Both the position numbers and the translations under genes were made by a program. 15,997 nt of DNA. Origin: Bryobacterales bacterium. GTDB lineage: Bacteria; Acidobacteriota; Terriglobia; Bryobacterales; Bryobacteraceae. This document shows, one piece after another, positions 7,101 to 12,651 of this stretch. Each line of letters starts with the position of its first letter. Position 1 is the stretch's first letter. Where the stretch lies: contig PKYZ01000920.1 of NCBI GenBank assembly GCA_003132865.1, positions 1 through 15,997 of the forward strand, written 5' to 3'. The notes below the pieces were generated by a model. That model saw only the letters and a program-made list of their open reading frames with translations, did not search any database and was not told the origin of the DNA.

Positions 7101-7586
7101 CTACTTGCGGCCCTTGGCCTTGGCCTTGGGCTTGGTCTTCGCCTTGGGCGTGGTTTTAGGCGTCGACTTAGGCATGGCTTTCGCCTTCTTCGGCTTTGCC
7201 TTTTCTCTGCGCGGGGCCTCTTCGGGCAGGGCCTCTTCGGGCGGGGCTTCTTCGGGCAGGGCTTCTTCGGCGGAAGCCTCCTCGGCCGGCTCTTCTTCGG
7301 AGAGCACTTCGTCCGGAGGGTCTTCCAGGAAAGGCTCTGGCACGACGGGGCCGATAGGGCTACCCGGCGCGACTTTGGCCAGCACTTCGGCGAACAAGGC
7401 CTGCTTGCGCGTGTCCACTTTGGGCGGAGGCGGCTGCTCGTGCCGGTAGTCGTGATCGTTGTGACATGTCCGGCAGCGAACTTTGGCGGGCTCGCCCGAC
7501 AGCAAGGATACAACCGCGTGGTTCATGACGCGCTTGCACTTGACGCAAAAGTCGTCGATGATGTCGCCTAATCGAGGCTCCCTCAT
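7101..7586 (-). CDS. Zinc-ribbon protein with acidic pentapeptide repeats and a basic tail
   Basis: The 161-aa protein has four cysteines in two CxxC pairs (C14/C17 and C38/C41), a classical zinc ribbon, followed by HNDHDYRH, which could add ligands. A proline-rich linker (52-90) leads to an acidic low-complexity block of EEALP/EEAPP pentapeptides (about 97-125). The tail (about 127-161) is almost only Lys, Pro, Ala and Thr, much like a histone-H1 or nucleic-acid-binding tail. GAGGAG, overlapping the stop region of the upstream gene, lies 5-6 nt before ATG 7586. The function is unknown. Binding to DNA or RNA through ribbon and tail is plausible, with the acidic block as internal mimic or brake. 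It sits between a 107-aa unknown gene and the glycosyltransferase, 11 nt and 3 nt away. Confidence 0.8.
   Translation of the reverse strand: MREPRLGDIIDDFCVKCKRVMNHAVVSLLSGEPAKVRCRTCHNDHDYRHEQPPPPKVDTRKQALFAEVLAKVAPGSPIGPVVPEPFLEDPPDEVLSEEEPAEEASAEEALPEEAPPEEALPEEAPRREKAKPKKAKAMPKSTPKTTPKAKTKPKAKAKGRK
7215..7289 (-). repeat. Five 15-bp tandem repeats inside the zinc-ribbon gene
   Basis: Five in-frame 15-bp units with the core GGCNTCTTCGGGCNG run from 7215 to 7289; the last two are more diverged. They encode the acidic pentapeptides. Units of 15 bp can be gained or lost without a frameshift, so length variation between strains is expected. Confidence 0.75.
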
Positions 7587-7597
7587 GTGCGCTCCTC

Positions 7598-7921
7598 TCA
7601 GATCTGTATTGTCTGCGCCGGTGGCTCGGGCGGGGCTTGCGGCGTGGACTTGACTTCCGGGACGACCCAGCTCGCCGATTCGAATCCTACGTACTTGCAG
7701 ATGCGCAACGCGCCGCTCTCGCTTTCCAGCAAATCGCCCACGTCGAGCGGACGCTCGGAAGCGCGCAAACGGATCCAGGCATCGTATTCGCTATCGGCCT
7801 GGACTGCGCCATCCGGCTCGTAATCCTTGGCCTTGACGCTAGCCGCGCCGGCCACGTGCGGCGCCCAGCGGAACTGCTGGCGCGGCGCATCCTTCATCCG
7901 GTAGACCCGATACATCGCCAT
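7598..7921 (-). CDS. Conserved-looking 107-aa protein of unknown function
   Basis: The product begins MAMYRVYRMKDAPRQQFRW and is 107 aa from ATG 7921, or 105 aa from ATG 7915. The frame is open further upstream but would then overlap the patatin gene, so I reject longer starts. It is a small soluble protein with no signal peptide or membrane segment. Visible features are a basic N-terminus, an acidic middle (DYEPDGAVQADSEYDAW), LDVGDLLESESGALRICKYVGFE and a proline-rich C-terminus. I recognise no named domain. No Shine-Dalgarno is seen; a TATTCT hexamer ends directly before ATG 7921 and 6 nt before ATG 7915, which may point to a leaderless transcript from 7915. The patatin gene ends 13 nt upstream and the zinc-ribbon gene starts 11 nt downstream, so the three probably form one unit. 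Confidence 0.75.
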   Translation of the reverse strand: MAMYRVYRMKDAPRQQFRWAPHVAGAASVKAKDYEPDGAVQADSEYDAWIRLRASERPLDVGDLLESESGALRICKYVGFESASWVVPEVKSTPQAPPEPPAQTIQI

Positions 7922-7927
7922 AGAATA
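7922..7927 (-). promoter_or_regulatory. Possible -10 box (TATTCT) for a leaderless internal transcript
   Basis: TATTCT on the minus strand lies 6 nt before ATG 7915, the same spacing seen before the patatin gene. An AT-rich patch precedes it. It would give the 105-aa gene and its followers their own promoter. This is a weak call from a short motif. Confidence 0.3.
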
Positions 7928-7934
7928 GCCTATT

Positions 7935-8720
7935 TTAAACGAAACGTCCCGAGCTGGCTGCAAAAATGGCTGCAAATTGTGGGCTGCGGATGAGCGCTTC
8001 GGCATCGGCCTGGCCGCGATCGATCCAGCGCCGCGTGTTTCCGGCGTCCCAGGTAATGGCATCGTGGAACGCTCCGAGCATCCGCTCGGGGCCCAGACGG
8101 AGCACCTCCACTCCGGTCACTTGGGGCTCGCGTGGGGCCAGCAGGCGCACCGTCCGGACGGCCGCCCGCACGGCGTTCAACGGTAAGCTGGGCAGGACGT
8201 TCACGGCAATCGCACGGCCGACGCCGAACCGCTGGGCAGCCCACACTGGCATGACGCTGAGCAGGCCGCCATCGCAATAGAGGCGCCCATCGATGCGCAC
8301 CGGAGGGTATGCGACCGGCACGGCGCAGGAAGCCATCACATGCCGCCACGTGAGACTGGGGGTCTGGACGATTTCGAGGCGCAACTGCGGCAATCGCGTG
8401 ACGGCCACCGCGAACGGCACCTGCGGCGTGTAAGTGGAAGCGAGTTCCTGGATCATTTCCTGGAGCGGCGCGGGGTCGAATGCGGCGCGCCAGGGCCGCC
8501 ACGACGCGCGCGGAGTCATGAGGGTCGCGGTACGCGGGTCGAGCCAGGTGCGGATCAGTTCGTCGCCCGGGATGCCCGAGGCGATGGCCCAGCCGTTGAT
8601 GGAGCCTACCGAGCAGCCGATCACGACGTCGGGGCGGAAGACGGGTTGGAGAACTTTCCAGACACCCGCTTGATAGGCGCCGAACATGCCTCCGGCGGAA
8701 AGGACCAGGGCGGTTTTCAC
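7935..8720 (-). CDS. Patatin-like phospholipase / lipid acyl hydrolase
   Basis: The 261-aa protein carries the full patatin signature. The glycine-rich oxyanion segment SAGGMFGAYQAG is at 8-19, the nucleophile elbow GCSVG has S37 at 35-39, and the catalytic aspartate D150 lies in DGG at 150-152. These form the Ser-Asp dyad that cleaves acyl chains from phospholipids or other lipids. There is no signal peptide, so it should be cytoplasmic or peripheral to the inner membrane. It starts with GTG at 8720; a TAGAAT hexamer lies 6 nt upstream and no ribosome binding site with normal spacing is seen. It is the first gene of the long leftward run, and the next gene begins 13 nt after its stop. The closest well-known relatives are small bacterial RssA/YchK-like patatins, but this assignment is only by general resemblance. 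Confidence 0.92.
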   Translation of the reverse strand: MKTALVLSAGGMFGAYQAGVWKVLQPVFRPDVVIGCSVGSINGWAIASGIPGDELIRTWLDPRTATLMTPRASWRPWRAAFDPAPLQEMIQELASTYTPQVPFAVAVTRLPQLRLEIVQTPSLTWRHVMASCAVPVAYPPVRIDGRLYCDGGLLSVMPVWAAQRFGVGRAIAVNVLPSLPLNAVRAAVRTVRLLAPREPQVTGVEVLRLGPERMLGAFHDAITWDAGNTRRWIDRGQADAEALIRSPQFAAIFAASSGRFV

Positions 8721-8726
8721 TCTTCT

Positions 8727-8732
8727 ATTCTA
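8727..8732 (-). promoter_or_regulatory. -10 box (TAGAAT) of the patatin-gene promoter
   Basis: TAGAAT on the minus strand ends 6 nt before GTG 8720, so transcription would begin at or next to the start codon. No good -35 is seen 16-18 nt upstream, where the degenerate repeat lies. This is probably the main promoter of the leftward gene run. Confidence 0.45.
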
Positions 8733-9118
8733 CGGTGACACGGGGACGCGGAGACACGGGGAGGTGGAGACGCGGAGATCCGGCGACCTCTGTGCGTTTT
8801 TGTGCAGTTTTGTGCATCGGCGCGCGGCGTGGCGAAATCTTCCGAACAAAGCCAATTTGTTTGTATGTTATTGTAGGTAAATAACTTGAATGGAGATTCG
8901 GACCACCAGGTCGCGGTTGAAGGTTGTCAAAGATCGAAGGGCTTCCCGGCGGAGCGCTGGCGGCGAGCGCGGGGAGGCTTTCCTGAAATCACGGTAGCAC
9001 GGCGGGTTGGCGGATTCGGGGTGTTGTTCGGCTCGGGTCGTTACGTTTCAGGCATTTGCGGGTGATGGCAGGCGTGTGATCGACGCAAATATGACAAAAG
9101 GTGTCAGGAATGGGCGGT
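8733..9118. other. Divergent intergenic region without a gene
   Basis: About 390 bp separate the two divergent genes and I see no credible coding frame. At the left end (8733-8780) is a low-complexity stretch of GACACGGGG / GACGCGGAG words. Next comes a TTTGTGC-rich stretch (8789-8817) and an AT-rich patch (8850-8890) with imperfect dyad TTATT/AATAA around 8868-8884. The rest is GC-rich without clear structure. TGACA/TGTCA arms lie at 9092-9105 shortly before the rightward promoter and could be an operator. Confidence 0.5.
8734..8781. repeat. Degenerate low-complexity GACACGGGGACGCGGAG repeat
   Basis: The words GACACGGGG, GACGCGGAG, GACACGGGG and GACGCGGAG follow each other with small variations. 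Similar CGTGTC/CGCGTC word repeats occur between genes in many soil and environmental bacteria. It probably has no coding role; the nearby patatin promoter may have been built from its edge. Confidence 0.5.
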
Positions 9119-9124
9119 TATATT
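9119..9124 (+). promoter_or_regulatory. -10 box (TATATT) before the 171-aa gene
   Basis: TATATT is followed by 7 nt and then ATG 9132, so the transcript would start at the A of the start codon. This spacing favours ATG 9132 over the in-frame GTG 9126. No clear -35 is seen at standard distance. Confidence 0.4.
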
Positions 9125-9131
9125 AGTGGGC

Positions 9132-9647
9132 ATGAAACTGGACTACAGCACTGAGGTGGTTGCGATTCTGGCCTTGGATGGCGATGGCGAGCGCCTGATG
9201 CCCCTGGCGATGGAGCGGTGCTCGCCGGAGGCGGCTCGCGAGCGGCTGAGGACGGCTTCCGCGGACCGGTTGTTCCCCGGAGCGCGCGCGCCGGAAGCGG
9301 CGCTGAGCGGGCTCTCTGTGTACTTCTCGTGTTTCGAGGAGGCGCACGCGATTGCGCAGGACATCGCGACGGCGGAGGGCAGCTATTGGCACGCCATCGT
9401 GCACCGGCAGGAGCCGGATGCCGGCAACGCGGCGTATTGGTTCCGGCAGGTGGGGGCGCATCCGATCTTTCCGGCGCTGGCGCGCGCGGCGGGACAGGAG
9501 GGGCGGTGGGACCCGTTCGCTTTCATTGAAATGTGCGAGCAGGCGCGGCGGCAGCCGGGATCGGAGCTGGAGGCTCGCGCGCGGGCCATCCAGCGGGTTG
9601 AGTGGCAGCTTCTTTTCGATTACTGCGCGCGGCCGGCGGTAGCATAG
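9132..9647 (+). CDS. 171-aa protein of unknown function
   Basis: The 171-aa soluble protein starts MKLDYSTEVVAILALDGDGERLMPLAM and has no signal peptide or membrane segment. Its most distinctive stretch is EGSYWHAIVHRQEPDAGNAAYWFRQVGAHPIF (about 82-113), rich in Trp, His, Tyr and acidic residues, which looks like a conserved active or binding site. The C-terminal part is helical and ends in RVEWQLLFDYC. I do not know a named family; I recall similar sequences in Solibacter-like genomes, without a function. GTG 9126 is an alternative start two codons upstream, but ATG 9132 fits a TATATT box 7 nt away. Codon use is strongly GC-rich, like the surrounding host genes. It is divergent from the patatin gene and is followed by a damaged region. 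Confidence 0.85.
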   Translation: MKLDYSTEVVAILALDGDGERLMPLAMERCSPEAARERLRTASADRLFPGARAPEAALSGLSVYFSCFEEAHAIAQDIATAEGSYWHAIVHRQEPDAGNAAYWFRQVGAHPIFPALARAAGQEGRWDPFAFIEMCEQARRQPGSELEARARAIQRVEWQLLFDYCARPAVA

Positions 9648-9780
9648 AGGCGCGCGATGGCTTGCCGGCCTGCTGCTCGCATTGCCGTTTGCGGCGTGGG
9701 CGGAAGAGGCTCGGTTGAGCTGATTCGATGGCGACCGCCGTACCGATTCACCATGCTGCGGCGCTTTCTCTGCCTCTTTC
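9648..9780 (+). pseudogene. Possible remnants of one or two exported-protein gene starts
   Basis: From about 9656 a frame without a start codon reads RWLAGLLLALPFAAWAEEA and then LS and a stop at about 9723. This is a typical signal peptide with an AWA cleavage site, but no in-frame ATG, GTG or TTG follows the preceding stop. An ATG at 9657 lies one frame away, so one indel may have broken the gene. At 9753 a second start reads MLRRFLCLF and then runs into sequence of a different character (from about 9780). Both look like 5' ends of host genes cut off when the restriction-modification island arrived. This is inference from sequence character only. Confidence 0.35.
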
Positions 9781-9958
9781 AAAAGCCAACTTTAGCAGGT
9801 TGGTCGGAGAACAAGCGACTACACAGCCGTGCCCTGCATCAATGGGTCCCAAAACCAGACAATCCGCAAGGCATTATCGGCCAGAGGATCATCCGTGCTT
9901 CAAATTGAGGCGTACGGCCTGATTGCAGGAAGAAACAGATGGTGTAGCATTAAACCCA
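9781..9958. other. Lower-GC leader region of the restriction-modification island
   Basis: About 180 bp of visibly less GC-rich DNA precedes the endonuclease gene. Short open frames exist but none shows a domain or ribosome binding site. The last part carries the promoter for the endonuclease. I find no controller-protein gene or tRNA here. Confidence 0.4.
9923..9950 (+). promoter_or_regulatory. Promoter of the restriction-modification operon (TTGCAG-16-TAGCAT)
   Basis: TTGCAG at 9923-9928 and TAGCAT at 9945-9950 are 16 nt apart and resemble -35 and -10 boxes. Eight nt separate the -10 from ATG 9959, so the transcript would be leaderless or nearly so. A TTG at 9923 that extends the frame would itself be the -35, so I reject it as a start. 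Confidence 0.4.
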
Positions 9959-10903
9959 ATGGCCATTAATGCCGATAAACCTCAGCAGTGGAAGAAAGAC
10001 ATCGCTGCATCCGTTGACCTGTTTAACCGGTGGTTCATAAAATTCGCTCCCAAGACGTACCGGGACACCCGGCTCAAGACCACGGAATTCGTGGAGGACG
10101 CTCTGTCGCTTACGAATGATTTGCGATCAATCACGCCTGATGTCCTTGCAAAGCATCCGAAGGTACTCCCGGCGTTGCGGATGTCCACCGCGCCGCCACT
10201 CGCACGCGATCGGCTTGTCGGTTTAGCATACACGAGCAAGAACCTGGTGCTCGTCATGGAGAAAGGAGCGATCCCTCCACGCCTCGACAAGAAGGTCTTG
10301 GGGACAGAGCTTGCGAACATCTGTGGGACGATCCAGCAGCTCTTGGACAGGGACATCTTCCCATGGCTGGAGAGAGGAGTGACTCCTTCGGAGGCAGAAA
10401 GGTATCGTGCATCAACGATCATCGCGGATCGCTTATGCGGAGCGATGGCCGATCCGATTGTGAGGAACGCCCAAGAGCAGCGGCAACTGGCGATGATCGA
10501 GACGTACCTGAAAAAGATGGGATACAGGAGGAAGTCGCCGGTGGGCGCGATTGCTGATATGGAGCCGGGAACGTTCGCGTTTCGGGTAAACGTGCAGGTC
10601 GGGTCCACACGAAAGTTGAATATCCCCATTGACATTGTGATCCAACCAAAGGCGCCGCGGAAGGGGAGAATTCCCCTTCTAATTGAAGCCAAGTCCGCGG
10701 GCGATTTCACGAACACGAACAAACGGCGGAAAGAGGAGGCGACGAAAATTCGCCAGCTCACTGCCACATACGGAGACGATGCCAAGCTCGTCCTCTTCTT
10801 GTGTGGCTATTTTGACAGCGGTTACCTCGGCTACGAGGCGGCCGAGGGCATCGACTGGGTGTGGGAACACCGGATCGATGATTTAATGAAATTGGGAATC
10901 TAA
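9959..10903 (+). CDS. XamI-family Type II restriction endonuclease
   Basis: The 314-aa protein starts MAINADKPQQWKKDIAASVD. The C-terminal half shows a PD-(D/E)xK-type nuclease core: PIDIVIQ with D225, then LLIEAKSAGDF with E243 and K245, followed by a Lys/Arg-rich helix and a hydrophobic strand LVLFLCGYFD. The ending AAEGIDWVWEHRIDDL and the N-terminal WFIKFAPKTYRDTR match my recollection of the XamI endonuclease family (PF09572), whose namesake cuts GTCGAC. The specificity here may be the same but is not proven. It is followed 3 nt later by an N6-adenine methyltransferase, which completes a Type II system. All proposed catalytic residues are present, so the enzyme may be active. Start choice rests on the promoter just upstream. 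Confidence 0.8.
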   Translation: MAINADKPQQWKKDIAASVDLFNRWFIKFAPKTYRDTRLKTTEFVEDALSLTNDLRSITPDVLAKHPKVLPALRMSTAPPLARDRLVGLAYTSKNLVLVMEKGAIPPRLDKKVLGTELANICGTIQQLLDRDIFPWLERGVTPSEAERYRASTIIADRLCGAMADPIVRNAQEQRQLAMIETYLKKMGYRRKSPVGAIADMEPGTFAFRVNVQVGSTRKLNIPIDIVIQPKAPRKGRIPLLIEAKSAGDFTNTNKRRKEEATKIRQLTATYGDDAKLVLFLCGYFDSGYLGYEAAEGIDWVWEHRIDDLMKLGI

Positions 10904-10906
10904 ACC

Positions 10907-12484
10907 ATGCGAGGTCACCTGGAAACAACAGAGGCGCTGAGGATCAAAGAGCAGGTGCGGCTGGATCTTCTGAAGTCGGCCGCAGAGCGCAATAAGTGGG
11001 GCCAGTTCGCAACCCCCGCGGCGCTTGCTGTCGATATCGCTGAGTATGTACGCGTGCTCTGGTGTGGCCGATCAGACAGGGTTCGATTCCTTGATCCGGC
11101 GATTGGCACCGGTTCGTTCTTCTCCGCACTGCGGAAGGTCGGGGGAACTGGTTGGGTTGAATCGGCTTCGGGGATAGAACTTGATCCTGAATTCGCTGGT
11201 GCCGCCGTGCGACTCTGGGGCAGTGAAGGCCTGCGCGTAATCACAGGGGACTTCACGAAACTTCGGCCGCCGGCACCCCGCGATCAACCCAACCTGATTC
11301 TGACAAACCCGCCCTACGTGCGGCATCACCACCTCGATCAAGTGAATAAGGCTCGCCTGAAAGCGATCGCTTCCGCCGTTGCCGGCGCCGAGGTGAGTGG
11401 ACTGACGGGGCTGTACTGCTACTTCATCATTCTCTCTCACAGGTGGCTAGCCGACGGCGGCATTGGTGTTTGGCTCGTGCCATCGGAGTTCATGGATGTG
11501 AACTATGGGAGGGCGCTGCGGCGTTACCTGACCAACGAGGTGACGCTCCTGCATGTGCATCGGTTCGATCCTCGGAATGTCCAATTTGACGATGCCCTGG
11601 TGTCGTCGGCCATCGTGGTCTACGAAAAGCGCTCGCCGCCGGCGCACCACAAGGTGAAGTTCTCATACGGCGGCTCCCTCGTGAAACCCGAGATCTCAGA
11701 ACTCGTCCCAGTTCGCATATTGATGGAACACCGGAAATGGAGCGGATTCGGCCGTGAAGTGCGGATCTCGCGCCGGAAACGGGGCGACCCTGTGGCGACG
11801 CTCGCTTCGCTCTTTAGCGTAAAGCGCGGGATCGCAACCGGTGCGAACGCCTTCTTCCTTTTGCCGCGCAGTGAGGCGGAGCGATTGGGTATCAGCGAGG
11901 AGTTCCTTAAGCCGGTACTGCCAAGCCCGCGTGATCTTCACGAGACCGTGATAGACGCCGACCGGCGGGGCTATCCTCGCGTCGTAAATCCCCATGCAGT
12001 GATCGATACCGATATGCCCAGTGACCAGTTGCGGAAGGCATGCCCCGGCTTGTGGCGATACCTTAAGCAGGGCGAAGAGCAGGGTATTCCGGATCTCTAC
12101 CTGACCGCGAAGCGCACGCCCTGGTATCGCCAGGAGCAGCGACCGCCGGCGCCGTTTCTCTGTACGTACATGGGTCGGGCCGGGAGGAATAAAGCGCCCT
12201 TCCGATTCTTCTGGAACCGGTCGCGAGCCATCGCCACGAACGTGTATCTGCTCCTGTATCCAATTGGGCCGCTCCAGGCGGCGCTGGCAAGAAATCCGGC
12301 CCTCCACGAAAAAGTCTTCGAACTGCTTCGCGGGATAGAATCGAGCGAGCTGCTTAATGAAGGCCGAGTGTATGGCGGGGGTCTCCATAAGCTGGAGCCT
12401 GGCGAACTGGGCAATCTCGATGTGTCCAGCTTTATGGAGCCTCTCGGGCTTCAGATTCCGCTCCAGGCGGCGCTGTTTGCTTAG
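10907..12484 (+). CDS. N6-adenine DNA methyltransferase of the Type II system
   Basis: The 525-aa protein is a class I, gamma-type N6-adenine methyltransferase. WGQFATPAALA (31-41) is motif X, FLDPAIGTGSF (61-71) is the SAM-binding motif I, GIELDPEF (89-96) is motif II, and NPPY (134-137) is the catalytic motif IV. The C-terminal half (about 290-525) lacks catalytic motifs and should hold the target-recognition domain, with GIATGANAFFLL and LLNEGRVYGGGLHKLEPGEL typical of Eco57I-like methylases. It protects host DNA from the endonuclease whose gene ends 3 nt upstream; the order nuclease-then-methylase is common but needs control so that methylation is not late. The gene ends TAG at 12482-12484 without a clear terminator. 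Codon choice is more mixed than in the flanking genes, which suits acquisition by transfer. Confidence 0.93.
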   Translation: MRGHLETTEALRIKEQVRLDLLKSAAERNKWGQFATPAALAVDIAEYVRVLWCGRSDRVRFLDPAIGTGSFFSALRKVGGTGWVESASGIELDPEFAGAAVRLWGSEGLRVITGDFTKLRPPAPRDQPNLILTNPPYVRHHHLDQVNKARLKAIASAVAGAEVSGLTGLYCYFIILSHRWLADGGIGVWLVPSEFMDVNYGRALRRYLTNEVTLLHVHRFDPRNVQFDDALVSSAIVVYEKRSPPAHHKVKFSYGGSLVKPEISELVPVRILMEHRKWSGFGREVRISRRKRGDPVATLASLFSVKRGIATGANAFFLLPRSEAERLGISEEFLKPVLPSPRDLHETVIDADRRGYPRVVNPHAVIDTDMPSDQLRKACPGLWRYLKQGEEQGIPDLYLTAKRTPWYRQEQRPPAPFLCTYMGRAGRNKAPFRFFWNRSRAIATNVYLLLYPIGPLQAALARNPALHEKVFELLRGIESSELLNEGRVYGGGLHKLEPGELGNLDVSSFMEPLGLQIPLQAALFA

Positions 12485-12651
12485 CGGTTTACCGCGAATG
12501 GATAGCGTATTGAATAACGGGCCAGGACTGCTCTGATCGCATGCCGGCTGCCGTCCGCGGCTGCGTCGAGCCAGATCCCGAAGCGGACGAGCGCACGCTG
12601 TTCGCTGGTCAGGATTGGCGATAGAATCGTCCCTATGCTACGCCGCCTCAC
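12481..12651 (-). CDS. Small ORF or gene remnant of unknown function (56 codons)
   Basis: A minus-strand frame starts at GTG 12651, with AGGAG 7 nt upstream, and ends with TAA at 12481-12483, overlapping the methyltransferase stop on the other strand. The product reads like a protein (LTSEQRALVRFGIWLDAAAD, then RHAIRAVLARYSIRYPF), with one or two amphipathic helices. It begins inside the signal-peptide codons of the S9 peptidase, so it may be chance or the 3' remnant of a gene displaced by the restriction-modification island. I recognise no family. Confidence 0.25.
   Translation of the reverse strand: MRRRSIGTILSPILTSEQRALVRFGIWLDAAADGSRHAIRAVLARYSIRYPFAVNR
12622..12627 (+). promoter_or_regulatory. 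-10 box (TAGAAT) before the S9 peptidase gene
   Basis: TAGAAT is followed by CGTCCCT (7 nt) and then ATG 12635, the spacing expected when transcription starts on the start codon. No Shine-Dalgarno is present in this short interval and no clear -35 is visible. Confidence 0.5.

Noticed and set aside
7215..8781. CRISPR array
   Set aside because: The repeats at 7215-7289 are contiguous coding repeats and those at 8734-8781 are low-complexity words; neither has unique spacers, and no cas gene is present.
8686..8880. Plus-strand frame through the low-complexity repeat
   Set aside because: It starts inside the antisense of the patatin gene and translates the repeat; there is no ribosome binding site or domain.
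9923..9958. Longer start (TTG 9923) for the endonuclease
   Set aside because: The TTG coincides with a -35-like box, and the extra residues are not needed for the family fold.
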